Below, piece by piece: positions 10,701 to 18,866 of a stretch of 64,000 nucleotides of DNA (the stretch's first letter is position 1; every line of letters begins with the position of its first letter). A program made the position numbers and the translations under genes. The notes under the pieces are model-generated. The model saw nothing but the letters and a program-made list of their open reading frames with translations, was not told where the DNA came from and did not search any database. The stretch spans positions 682,001 to 746,000 of the forward strand of contig NZ_AP019536.1 in the NCBI RefSeq assembly GCF_018324385.1. Reading direction: 5' to 3'. The stretch is from Ferrigenium kumadai. Its GTDB lineage: Bacteria; Pseudomonadota; Gammaproteobacteria; Burkholderiales; Gallionellaceae.

Positions 10701-12280
10701 CGGCTGGCCAGGTTGAAACGCTGTTACGCATTCAGAAATTCATGGAACATGCGGAGGACAATCCATCGTTTATGGCTGGAGCAAGCGATGTGGAAAAAGA
10801 ACTGTCCACAATATGGGAGGCCGCCGATGCTAAGAGCAGGTTCCGGTTTGACCTGGCCGATTTATTCGTCAAAGCTGGATATGAGCGGCCGCGCCAAATT
10901 GAGGAGCGACTAGGGCATCTACGTCAGGAGCAGGAGGAAATCCAGGATCACCTACTGCCCAAGTTACAAGAGGCCATCGAAGTCCTGCAAAATAAACTCA
11001 TTGAGTTGAGCAGACAGGCTAGCGACATCGATCATTTTTCCCGTGAATTAATTCGTAGGTATAGAGAATTCCTTGCTGACCAGAACGAGCTGGTTGAAGT
11101 CAGTCGAGAACAGATTGAGTGGCATCCGCTTGGAGGTGCGGCTATTGGAATTCGGGAAGAGTCGGCACTGGAATCGTGCGCCCGCCTCGTAATCGATATT
11201 GCCGACGACATCGAGATGGAGGAGTCCTCTACGTTGCGACAAGCCATGAAGGAGGCCCGGTCTACTTACCAAGCGGTGAAGGCAGCATTTGTTTCCTTGG
11301 TCGAAAAGGTTCTGGTCGTCGCGGATCTCGATATGACCGAGCATGTCCGCACTGAGTTGCAGCGCGCTAAGGAAAACCCGGCTCTGGTCGAGCATTTGCA
11401 TGCAGTGGCTCAAAATAACTACGAGAAAAATCAGGCTGCCAACGCAATTGCGTCTCAACACCTGGATGGAGAGTGGGCCAATCTTAGCAAGTGGCTGGAG
11501 TCATTTACCATGCGCTTGCCAGATAATCTGCGCACAATGAAATCGGTTTTCGGCCCGAAGCTGGACAAAGCAAGTGGAGCATTGTTGTCTGCTGGATTTG
11601 TCATCGAGGCGAACGAGGCGGATCGTAGTGACATCCGTGCAGTTCTTGACGAGGTGGTTCGGCTAGTCGAAAAATTCGAGACCACCAAGCGAGCGATGGA
11701 AGGTGCTTCCGCTGGACTTCGTGACCAAGCCATCCGTGGAGTCCGGGCGGAAATCCGCTCCACCTTTTATCAGAAGGTGATAGTCAATCCACGTATCAAG
11801 GTCTATATGCCATCGATTAGCACTCATCCACTGCCTTTGGAAAAGAACATGGTGAGTACTGGACAGGGTGTTGCCATGACTCTATTGTGGATTGTGAAAA
11901 TGGCCGATTACGTTACTGAGCGTGAGCTCCGGCGGGTAACCACGAGTCGAGCCCAGCAGCGTCATCTCCATCCAACTCAATTCGCGCTGATGGATGGCGC
12001 CTTTTCAAGTCTGTCCAACAAGGGATTGATCAAGGATGCGCTGGACAGCATCAAGGGGACGCGCGGTAGATTCCAGCTGGTTATCACTGGCCATGATGAG
12101 AACTATCAGAATAATTTTGAGTATTTCCCGACGCTAATCGAAGCTCGAGAAATCAACGGCCAGTTCATGTATGCGGATTGCCAAACACGACGTCTCCTCG
12201 GCCCAGAGGAGGTGGGATCTCATTATGGTGCAATGGGGGTGTTGAGTATGCGTGTCGTGCCGCCTATGGCAAGCCAATAA
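7739..12280 (+). CDS. jetC: Wadjet JetC / MksB-like SMC ATPase
   Basis: With the start at tandem ATG codons (7739 or 7742, GGAGA just upstream) the protein has 1513 residues; an upstream start at 7646 would add 31 residues overlapping jetB and is less likely. Walker A is IPNGKGKST (about residues 43-50). Roughly 270-1200 are long charged helices typical of SMC coiled coils, with a hinge-like non-helical stretch around 650-800. The C-terminal head has STGQGVAMTLLW and a Walker-B-like FALMDGAFSSL in which Gly follows the Asp where many ABC ATPases have Glu. It should be the loop-extruding motor of the complex. Confidence 0.82.
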   Translation: MMPILQRIEISNFLNSRRHVPWRPDWPHQIFELNGESSALNIPNGKGKSTMFTAILAMLLHHGKSMKDIRMRFFSPTQSGHFTHIRIQIQIPNPGAVQDLVTMSGGDIGGQPMVFGMYGYSGENEKLELYAYQGTFEDCPIASVHKMHHTLITDDAFLGQLKQCHSLFPSNAKERTKRAWQAYVEDFFDTASLKQQLVYQLLRGAEGGHGYFEVNPPAGMNYSAAVFYERLAPELLADVMGELGEEGERGIEDTIHEKVSRVISAKYETARKAEELRRAGNTLRELQGLLDASSKLDSARQAYDKHLVNYSVEMAVLKDVVEERPIPGIPLTPPKTLPALARAMMLQDGQWYIPDRVMAEFTGEPPSEINRRAHERNGLELTHASRAQVIEFNCHIKVRDTRGKPNQLYSREVALALIGLTNNFGRDWTREKAIDAITTSFDWVEANADTNPARALHIQTTKQLEAKQGEWKTLMELSAAHQKEKEELLTEQSQVGEQQAEYRRMSQSKLFTQEELNAPAATGKLVAEQHSTAAQTLESHRIRVSKLGDIYAAWKAYVAEHGESEPGERAKKFQLAVNAAKDALREVSQAISQARNERTTLASAEKIAEKGLRDAEARLNRYVESVPALQRFQAEFGDVSPIGLSRKVSDAFNQANARVGRLNGELSNIQPLVEALKTFRGVHGDVAPALWLSDQLALWDRLGREIGLLNDDLAEATLKREALNNAVIVAGKVAREAADVAGGNFVPLHEAISQMKVGPERRSQVLTLFSALLHAPVYATETDAAQAAKRLDDAGIEAPIFVRPELEKFCRNGEIIWDGSKSYTWLLGIKTRQVECLLDPSLVEREKELAENRIADLEHEIETRSLERIQFNPESEAASIARQAIKAVEQNLSERYVAIIEERGGIEAYLPELKRRASAEMLADIQQVERLLTSYGKTTEIELREKYDEARQIHEQSAERLQLNDEGISLHETTQANLQQELTEATVAAGQVETLLRIQKFMEHAEDNPSFMAGASDVEKELSTIWEAADAKSRFRFDLADLFVKAGYERPRQIEERLGHLRQEQEEIQDHLLPKLQEAIEVLQNKLIELSRQASDIDHFSRELIRRYREFLADQNELVEVSREQIEWHPLGGAAIGIREESALESCARLVIDIADDIEMEESSTLRQAMKEARSTYQAVKAAFVSLVEKVLVVADLDMTEHVRTELQRAKENPALVEHLHAVAQNNYEKNQAANAIASQHLDGEWANLSKWLESFTMRLPDNLRTMKSVFGPKLDKASGALLSAGFVIEANEADRSDIRAVLDEVVRLVEKFETTKRAMEGASAGLRDQAIRGVRAEIRSTFYQKVIVNPRIKVYMPSISTHPLPLEKNMVSTGQGVAMTLLWIVKMADYVTERELRRVTTSRAQQRHLHPTQFALMDGAFSSLSNKGLIKDALDSIKGTRGRFQLVITGHDENYQNNFEYFPTLIEAREINGQFMYADCQTRRLLGPEEVGSHYGAMGVLSMRVVPPMASQ

Positions 12281-13410
12281 TGAGTATCGAGGATGCAGTC
12301 GAATGCCTGAAGGATGCCCTTATCAGGCGAATGGGCGGCAAGGCCTATCTTCGTCCGACCGGGCTAATTGAAACCTTAGCTGGGGACACTGACGAGTCCG
12401 CTCTTACGGTCAGGCAGGCCCTGGCGCGTTTGGTGAAGCAGGGATGGCTCGATGGTGTCGCGCCAGATGGAACTCCATTCAGGCAAGTCAGGATCGTTGG
12501 CCCTGCTCCTCAAAATGTACCAGATCCAGCAGAGGAGAACTGGCGAAGCGCACTTAATGGGTTAAGCCTAAGTGATGCAGACAAGAATGCGCTACTGCCG
12601 TTAGGAATAAAGCTCGCTGATTTCGATTTGCCGTCACTTCTTGGGATTGCGGAGGGACTTATACGGCTTCGATCTTCACTACCTTCAGAAACCGGCCGTC
12701 ATCGTTATTTGGTGAGCGCCAAATACCTCCTTGGTTCGTCGAAACTTTTGGATTCCCTTCCATCCAACGCGCTTCGTCGCTTTGGGATTCCAATCGAGGA
12801 ATTTCCTTCCCATCCGCTTTATGTCGTTGTGGCGGGGTGCGCAGAACCAGAGATGGTTGTTTTGGTGGAGAACCCCGCAGCTTTTGAGATGGCGATTACG
12901 ACGCGGGCTGCGGCTCGATGCGCCTTTATTTCCACCTTTGGCTTTGGCTTGAGTAACGCAGCGGAGGATTATGGCAATCAGTTAGCGAGTATGGTTGAAG
13001 ACCGTTTTGTGCATGCGATTACGTTAAGACGAGATGGAGCAGCGTGCCGGGGAGCAAATGAACTGCTGTCGCACAAGCAAATCTCTTTCTGGGGGGATAT
13101 GGACCCTGCTGGGATTGCAATCTACCTGAGACTTAAAAAAGGTATTCCTAGCCTTCAGCTAAGTGCTTTATATGAACCAATGATTCCCTCGCTATCTGAT
13201 CCAACAAAATCTCATCCATACATCAAAGCCACAGGCAAAGAGCGACAACAAGATATGCCGAAATCCAATCTGCTGAATGACCCATTAGCTTCGCATCTGC
13301 TTGATCTTTGTGCATCGCGCGGAGTCGATCAAGAGCAAGTATCTCCATCAGATGTTGAATCGTTCGCCGTTTCGTCGCTTGAGTTAAAACAACTTCCCCA
13401 ACACACTTAA
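12280..13410 (+). CDS. jetD: Wadjet JetD / MksG-like Toprim nuclease
   Basis: The ATG at 12280 shares one base with the jetC stop (TAATG), giving 376 residues. Residues about 30-75 look like a winged helix (VRQALARLVKQGWLDG). The C-terminal third has the JetD Toprim signature FWGDMDPAGIAIYLRLK (about 270-286), whose acidic residues bind metal and cleave DNA, and a VLVENPAAF segment about 80 residues earlier that fits the first Toprim acidic motif. It is last in the operon and is followed by a strong hairpin. Subtype I, II or III of Wadjet cannot be settled by eye. Confidence 0.8.
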   Translation: MSIEDAVECLKDALIRRMGGKAYLRPTGLIETLAGDTDESALTVRQALARLVKQGWLDGVAPDGTPFRQVRIVGPAPQNVPDPAEENWRSALNGLSLSDADKNALLPLGIKLADFDLPSLLGIAEGLIRLRSSLPSETGRHRYLVSAKYLLGSSKLLDSLPSNALRRFGIPIEEFPSHPLYVVVAGCAEPEMVVLVENPAAFEMAITTRAAARCAFISTFGFGLSNAAEDYGNQLASMVEDRFVHAITLRRDGAACRGANELLSHKQISFWGDMDPAGIAIYLRLKKGIPSLQLSALYEPMIPSLSDPTKSHPYIKATGKERQQDMPKSNLLNDPLASHLLDLCASRGVDQEQVSPSDVESFAVSSLELKQLPQHT

Positions 13411-13462
13411 CTCATTGATTTAAGTCAATGTGAATTTGCTACATAATTCCCCGCTTCCATAT

Positions 13463-13491
13463 AACTAGCCCCGCACGATGCGGGGCTAGTT
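13463..13491. terminator. Perfect 13-bp stem after jetD
   Basis: Arms 13463-13475 and 13479-13491 are exact inverted copies around a CGA loop, followed by TATTTGATTT. It lies 53 bp after jetD and 118 bp before the stop of the convergent STAND gene. It fits a terminator for the Wadjet operon and may also serve the opposite strand, although the T-run is broken on the plus side. Bases 13492-13608 show nothing further. Confidence 0.75.
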
Positions 13492-13608
13492 ATTTGATTT
13501 AATGGAATTGTGCAACTGCTACCACATAGCGATGGAAGGTATTTCGATGCTGAGCTGATCCTAATAATTTGTAGGCTTAAATGGGATCAAAGGTTCTTGG
13601 CTGTTTAC

Positions 13609-16600
13609 TCATTCTATTGGCCACCTGTAGCCCAAGCGTTGTGCTACCTCCTGCATCCAGCGGGGCGTATTGCCTCGGCGCTGCTTATGGAATTCTTTCC
13701 ACTCGGTTTGCCAATCTAGTTCAGTGATGGATGCGGGCTCATGCAAGGAACACCAAGCTGCGGCGCATAACCAGTAGTTACGCGCGGCAGTTCTGTTAGC
13801 ATGGGATAGATTCTTCCATAACGCAGTTACTTGTATGAGTGCATCGGTCTGGACAGTTGCGTCGGCTATACAACAGCCATGCACGAATGCTGCATAAAGT
13901 TGCAGAAGCGGGCGGTGATGCTGGGAGGAAGTGGAGGGTACTGAGTTCAACTCAGACAAGTCATGGTTGCCTGTATCGTTATTTAGTAGCCATTCAAAAA
14001 AATGTGTGCTCCCCACTGACCAAAATTGATCTCCAGCAAAACGTGCGGGATTCTTTTTGGATAACCGTTCGTATATCTCGCATGCCAGTCTGGCATGTAC
14101 TAGAGCATCATCGTAGCGGCCTTCATCACTTAAACGGTTTGCATAGTTGTTTAGTGACATTGCAAGGTCAGGTTCGTGGTAATCAGGTTTTTCTTGGGAC
14201 AATCGTTCATGAATTTCTAATGCTAGTCTGGCGTATTCAAACGACTCACTATTTCGACCTACATAACTTAGGGCATTAGAGAGGTTGTTTAATGATCCTG
14301 CATACCGAGATTCAAACTGTTCTGGTTTCTTGAGGGCCAATTGCCGGTAAATTTTCATTGCCTGATCAGCGTGATCTAGCGCTATTTCGTAGTCCCCCTT
14401 ATTGTTGAGGCAATTTGCGTAATTGGTTTGTGCTGCCGCAAGTTCATCTTCGTAGGAATCGTTTTTCTGCTGACGTAGATAGATTTCTAATGATCGTTTG
14501 CTGTAAGTCAGTGCCATTTCATTATAATTATTCAACGACACTGCAAGATTGAGTTCGAATTTATTTGGATTTTTCCTTGATAGCTGTTCATCAATCTCCA
14601 TTGCTAGTTTGGCTGGTCTAAGTGCTTCATCATTTAGACCTATTCTATTTAGTCTGAATGCATATATATCCAATGCCCATGAGTACTCATACAGGGTTGG
14701 GATATCGTCAGATTTTTTCAGATATTTCTCTTTACGATTTTCTACTAGATAGTTGGCTACTACGCAGTAGAGCTGCGCAAGCTGAATGGACTCATCTTTC
14801 AATCGAGATTTCAGTAAACCAGAAATCTGATTCTTGGTGCTGGTGGGTAACCGCATAAATGCGCCTTCTGCCAGCATAGATAAGTTGCTTGGCGTTTCGG
14901 TGGCAACAAGAATGAATTCCTGCCAGCAATGGGCAAAGTGGCGTACTAATGCTTCTGTTAGCGTTTCTTGTAGCTCAGGATAGTGGTCGAATAAACGAGC
15001 TATTGTCGTCAGGGCCTGCAATCTTACCGATTGACTTGTATTTTTTCCGAGAACCGCATCCAGTAACTCAGCAGAGTTGGAACGCAATAGAGCTTGGGCT
15101 ACCAATGCTTCGCCGAGCAGGTCTGGGCGAACAGCTTGCAAGCCATGTTTGCCTGGGTAGAGCGGTATCAATGTATAGAACAAGTGATTGAACTGTGCGG
15201 TGCTAATTACCTTTCCGCTCACCTTTTCCCAAGATGGCCACGCGATCTTAGGAGTGGTGAAGCCACCTGATAGTGTGGTTAGAGCCATTAGTTGTTCGGC
15301 GTGGAGTGCTGGCGTCAAAATGTCGTGACCGATAAACAGGCCATGCCAGTAGCGACGCTCATGATGCAGCAGAGCGCGAGTCATTCCTTGTGCCGAAGTT
15401 GGTCGTTCGCCGCGTAACGCAAGCAAAGCTGCCATCTGCAAATAGAGCGGGCGGCCAAAATGTTCTCCCGCTAATTCCGGGGTGACATCTGGGGCGGGAA
15501 CATTCAGAGCTGCGGAAAAGGCGTGCAGCGCTTGCCTGTAGGCATGTTGACGATCTCCGATTTCATTATGCAGGGGAGGTAGAGGATAGGGGCCGGAGGT
15601 GGCGTAGCCACTGAGCAGAGATTCGCAGTCTTTATTTTTGCCGGGCAGGTTGTCCCACCACTCACCGCCATTGCGTGCCAGCAGAAGAAATCGAACCGGC
15701 TGATCGGTGGGGGACTGCAGCATGGCTCTTATCAAGGAGAGAAGGTTGTCCTGGCGAGTTTCGGCATAGTCAATGATTACGAGTAGCGGCTGGTTGAGAG
15801 TCTTGAGTGCTTTCCAACCAGAGGACAGCTCTTTGGCTGTGAGGTCGCTATCCATGAATCCTGCATACCAACCGGAAGTAAGGCGTTGCTGGCAAAGATG
15901 CAGCGCCAGCCGCGTCTTTCCCAAGCCGCCTGCTCCGGTAATTAGCCTCACAGCTTGCGGATATTGGGCATCATCGAGCCATGTATTCAGATTGTCGAGC
16001 TCAGGTTGGCGTGCTGGATCGAAGGGAACCAGCATTTCTTCGGCGCGCAGCAACTGGCTATCGGCAACACTGCCGCCGACCCGCCATCGCCTCTCTGGCA
16101 TGTGTACTGGCAATTCGTTGTGGGCGGGTTGAAATTCAGTACTGTCTAGGGCTGGTGTGATGGGTTTCTGTGTCGTATCAGGTAGGTTGCCTTTTTGAAG
16201 GGCCCAGCCAAAAGCCCCCATTGCTTGAGCGGCACACGCAGGCCATGTGTATTTATCAAGGAGTAAGCCCCGTAATGTGGCGGATTTCTGGCGGGCTTTC
16301 TCCGGTTTGTCTGCAATTTTGGTGATTTCCTTGGCTACGGCAGTCGCATCTTCTGGGCGGAAAAATGGTTTGGTGTTTGTACCACGTACGTCAATTGGAT
16401 AGATGAATCCTTCTTCACAGCCCGGATGGTTCTCTTCCAGTAATTGATATACGCCACTTTGTTTGCTGATTATCAGTGGCACTCCCGCCGCAATTGCCTC
16501 CCATGCGGCCAAGCCAAAGCCTTCGTGCCATGAAGGCATCAACACTACGCTGGCACGACTGATGTTGTCATACAGTTCCATTCGATCATGGGTGTAGGGC

Positions 16601-17463
16601 AAAGCCTGTAGGTTGATAGCCCGACCAGCATGATCTTCGGCAAACGATTTCAATTCAGCTTCCGGATTTGTGTTGGGCTGTCCTGCCATTTCTTCTTCAG
16701 TCGCAAAGTCCACGCCGCGCAATACTATCTTGGGCTGGTTGCGTAACCCTTCCGCTCCATCGCGCTCACATGCTTCTTTTTGAGCTTGTGCCAATGCAGC
16801 AATTCCCAGATAACCTTGCTTGATTCTAGCCGCATCATTGGTTAAGCGGCCACCAAGAAATGCGACGAACGTATTTGGCGAGGGCTTTGCGCTAATTTCT
16901 GCCAAGCCCGGCACGAGCATATGGACGAGCTTGGATTTTCCGACCAAGTCCTCTGCTGCCTTTCGAAGTAAGGGGCCGATGGCCAAGGCCAGATCCGCCT
17001 GCTCGAACAAGTCTCGCTGCTCCTGACTCTTGGAATACGCAGTTCTGGAATCCTCGGCAAATGACTCGTAGTGGTCGTAGCTCATGTGGTGTATTAGAGC
17101 CGAGCGCCCTCCTGCAATTTTTGCGGCCTCAATAGCCGCACTGCCGGTAATGCGATCGTGCCCCAGCCAAACAGTGCGTTCTCGATCAAAGCCGATTTGA
17201 TGCTGATTTAGTGTTTCAATAGCTGCCTTAGCTTGATCCTGAGAAAAAGTTTTTTCCTGTGGCTTATAGGGCAGCTTTATTAGCATTACATAGGCATTGC
17301 GCGCTTCCTCAACTTCATCAGTAGTTGCTTCAGTAACGATGCATATCACTTGGGCATTGTTATGAAAGGCGATGCCGAATGCCTTTAGAAAATCGGTGTT
17401 GAAGCTGTTAATGCCGCCGAGCTTGCTTCCCCATTGTGTGGCAAATGCGATGAGCGAGTACAT
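13609..17463 (-). CDS. Glycosyltransferase-STAND NTPase-TPR fusion protein
   Basis: A 1284-residue protein with three parts. Residues 1-430 look like a complete GT-B (GT4-type) glycosyltransferase, including the E-x7-E motif at Glu314/Glu322 in HEGFGLAAWEA. A 60-residue linker leads to an NTPase with P-loop GAGGLGKTRLA (about 508-518) and Walker B LLVIIDYAE (about 558-566), followed by helical STAND-like arms. From about 930 to 1190 there are at least four TPR-like repeats with the spacing N.yA..L...G....AL..A..A..I...L. No signal peptide or membrane segment is visible. In STAND defence proteins the N-terminal domain is the effector and the C-terminal repeats sense the trigger. That this protein defends the cell is inferred from architecture and its place beside IetAS and Wadjet. 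Confidence 0.78.
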   Translation of the reverse strand: MYSLIAFATQWGSKLGGINSFNTDFLKAFGIAFHNNAQVICIVTEATTDEVEEARNAYVMLIKLPYKPQEKTFSQDQAKAAIETLNQHQIGFDRERTVWLGHDRITGSAAIEAAKIAGGRSALIHHMSYDHYESFAEDSRTAYSKSQEQRDLFEQADLALAIGPLLRKAAEDLVGKSKLVHMLVPGLAEISAKPSPNTFVAFLGGRLTNDAARIKQGYLGIAALAQAQKEACERDGAEGLRNQPKIVLRGVDFATEEEMAGQPNTNPEAELKSFAEDHAGRAINLQALPYTHDRMELYDNISRASVVLMPSWHEGFGLAAWEAIAAGVPLIISKQSGVYQLLEENHPGCEEGFIYPIDVRGTNTKPFFRPEDATAVAKEITKIADKPEKARQKSATLRGLLLDKYTWPACAAQAMGAFGWALQKGNLPDTTQKPITPALDSTEFQPAHNELPVHMPERRWRVGGSVADSQLLRAEEMLVPFDPARQPELDNLNTWLDDAQYPQAVRLITGAGGLGKTRLALHLCQQRLTSGWYAGFMDSDLTAKELSSGWKALKTLNQPLLVIIDYAETRQDNLLSLIRAMLQSPTDQPVRFLLLARNGGEWWDNLPGKNKDCESLLSGYATSGPYPLPPLHNEIGDRQHAYRQALHAFSAALNVPAPDVTPELAGEHFGRPLYLQMAALLALRGERPTSAQGMTRALLHHERRYWHGLFIGHDILTPALHAEQLMALTTLSGGFTTPKIAWPSWEKVSGKVISTAQFNHLFYTLIPLYPGKHGLQAVRPDLLGEALVAQALLRSNSAELLDAVLGKNTSQSVRLQALTTIARLFDHYPELQETLTEALVRHFAHCWQEFILVATETPSNLSMLAEGAFMRLPTSTKNQISGLLKSRLKDESIQLAQLYCVVANYLVENRKEKYLKKSDDIPTLYEYSWALDIYAFRLNRIGLNDEALRPAKLAMEIDEQLSRKNPNKFELNLAVSLNNYNEMALTYSKRSLEIYLRQQKNDSYEDELAAAQTNYANCLNNKGDYEIALDHADQAMKIYRQLALKKPEQFESRYAGSLNNLSNALSYVGRNSESFEYARLALEIHERLSQEKPDYHEPDLAMSLNNYANRLSDEGRYDDALVHARLACEIYERLSKKNPARFAGDQFWSVGSTHFFEWLLNNDTGNHDLSELNSVPSTSSQHHRPLLQLYAAFVHGCCIADATVQTDALIQVTALWKNLSHANRTAARNYWLCAAAWCSLHEPASITELDWQTEWKEFHKQRRGNTPRWMQEVAQRLGYRWPIE

Positions 17464-17548
17464 TCTCTGACTTTATTTAATAGTTATCTTGCTGCTGCGT
17501 AATGCGGCATCCTTGCATGAGGGGTGGATTCGTGCAAGAGGATTAAAT

Positions 17549-17590
17549 TCACTTCATCCCCACCCCCAACCACGCATCCGAAGTCAGCGG
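17549..17590 (-). repeat. Copy of the methyltransferase 3' end downstream of sufS
   Basis: These 42 bp match 18825-18866 at 36 positions, in the same orientation. The other copy is the last 14 codons, stop included, of the methyltransferase gene upstream of sufS. Here the reading (PLTSDAWLGVGMK and stop) is preserved but not attached to a gene. The match ends 5 bp before the sufS stop. It looks like the remnant of a second methyltransferase copy, or a duplicated integration end. Confidence 0.75.
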
Positions 17591-17595
17591 CCTTG

Positions 17596-18810
17596 CTACC
17601 GCCGCAAGCTGATCCTGCGCAGCGTTTCGAGCATCGCATCCGCCTCTGTCTGGGTGTTGTAGAACGCGAACGAGGGCCTGACGGTGGATTCCAGCCCGAA
17701 GCGCCGCAGGATCGGTTGCGCGCAATGGGTGCCGGCGCGCACCGCGATGCCTTCCGCGTCCAGCATCCGGGCGACCTCCAGATCCGGGATGCCATCCATC
17801 ACGAAGGAGATGACGCCGCCCCTGTCGCGGGGCTGGCCGATCAGGCGCAGGCCGGTGATGCTGCGGATGCCTTCCAGCGCGTAATCGAGCAGCCGGGTTT
17901 CGTATCGTTCTATCGCATCGAGGCCGATGCCGTTCAGGTAGTCGATGGCGGCGCCTAGTCCGACGGCTGCCGAGAGCGCAGGGGTGCCCGCCTCGAATCT
18001 CTTGGGCGGCTGTGCGAAGGTGGTCTTTTCGAACGTGACATGCTGGACCATGTTGCCGCCGCCCTGCCAGGGCGGCAACTGTTCCCACATTTCCTTGCGG
18101 CCGTAGACGGCGCCGATGCCCATGGGGGCGAAGAGCTTGTGGCCGGAGAAGACGTAGAAGTCGCAGCCGATCTCCTGCACATTCACCCGGCGATGCGGAA
18201 CGCCCTGCGCGCCGTCAATCACGACGGTGGCGCCGACACGCTTGGCCATCGCGGTCATCTCGCGGATGGGCATGACGGTGCCTAGCGCGTTGGAGATATG
18301 GGTGATGGAGACGACGCGGGTGCGCGACCCGAGCAGGCGTTCGTACTCTTCGAGGATGATGTCGCCGTTGTCGTCCACAGGGGCGACGCGGATGACGGCG
18401 CCAGTCTTCTTCGCGGCGAATTGCCAGGGCACGATGTTGGCGTGGTGCTCGGCTTCGGTCAGCAGTATCTCGTCGCCGGGCCGCAACAGGCTTTCGCTGA
18501 AGACGGCGGCGAGCAGGTTGAGGCCTTCCGTGGTGCCGCGCACGAAGACGATCTCCAGCATCGAGGAAGCACCGAGGAAGTCTGCGACCTTGGTGCGCGC
18601 GCGCTCGCAGGCGTCACAGGCTTCCTCCGCCAGAGTATGGGTGCCGCGGTGGATGTTGGAGTTCTCGTGCTCGTAGAACCGCGACACCCGGTCGATTACG
18701 ACTTGCGGCTTTTGTGTCGTTGCGGCGTTGTCGAGCCAGACCAGCGGCTTGCCGTGCACCTCGCGCCGCAGGATGGGGAAGTCGCGGCGGATGCTTTCGA
18801 CATCGAACAT
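17596..18810 (-). CDS. sufS: SufS-type cysteine desulfurase
   Basis: A PLP-dependent group II cysteine desulfurase of 404 residues that takes sulfur from cysteine for Fe-S cluster or thio-cofactor synthesis. Visible are the N-terminal FPILRREVHGKPLVWLDNAATTQKP-type opening, the PLP-lysine motif SGHKLFAP and the active-site loop around RAGTHCAQP with the catalytic Cys. I place the start at 18810, nine bases after AAGG; an ATG three codons earlier at 18819 sits right against that site. No sufE, sufU or sufBCD lies nearby, and the window has a complete isc operon, so this is an orphan. It overlaps nothing and ends beside the 42-bp repeat. Confidence 0.9.
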   Translation of the reverse strand: MFDVESIRRDFPILRREVHGKPLVWLDNAATTQKPQVVIDRVSRFYEHENSNIHRGTHTLAEEACDACERARTKVADFLGASSMLEIVFVRGTTEGLNLLAAVFSESLLRPGDEILLTEAEHHANIVPWQFAAKKTGAVIRVAPVDDNGDIILEEYERLLGSRTRVVSITHISNALGTVMPIREMTAMAKRVGATVVIDGAQGVPHRRVNVQEIGCDFYVFSGHKLFAPMGIGAVYGRKEMWEQLPPWQGGGNMVQHVTFEKTTFAQPPKRFEAGTPALSAAVGLGAAIDYLNGIGLDAIERYETRLLDYALEGIRSITGLRLIGQPRDRGGVISFVMDGIPDLEVARMLDAEGIAVRAGTHCAQPILRRFGLESTVRPSFAFYNTQTEADAMLETLRRISLRR

Positions 18811-18824
18811 GTTCGTCATCCTTC

Positions 18825-18866
18825 TCACTTGATGCCCACGCCCAGCCGCGCGTCCGAAGTCAGCGG
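18825..18866 (-). repeat. 42-bp repeat, copy within the methyltransferase 3' end
   Basis: This is the functional-context copy of the repeat also found at 17549-17590, with 6 mismatches. The two copies bracket sufS exactly: one ends 14 bp before its start and the other begins just past its stop. Confidence 0.75.

Noticed and set aside
13463..13491. Palindrome as an attachment site of the island
   Set aside because: No second copy at the island edges; its place and loop fit a terminator.
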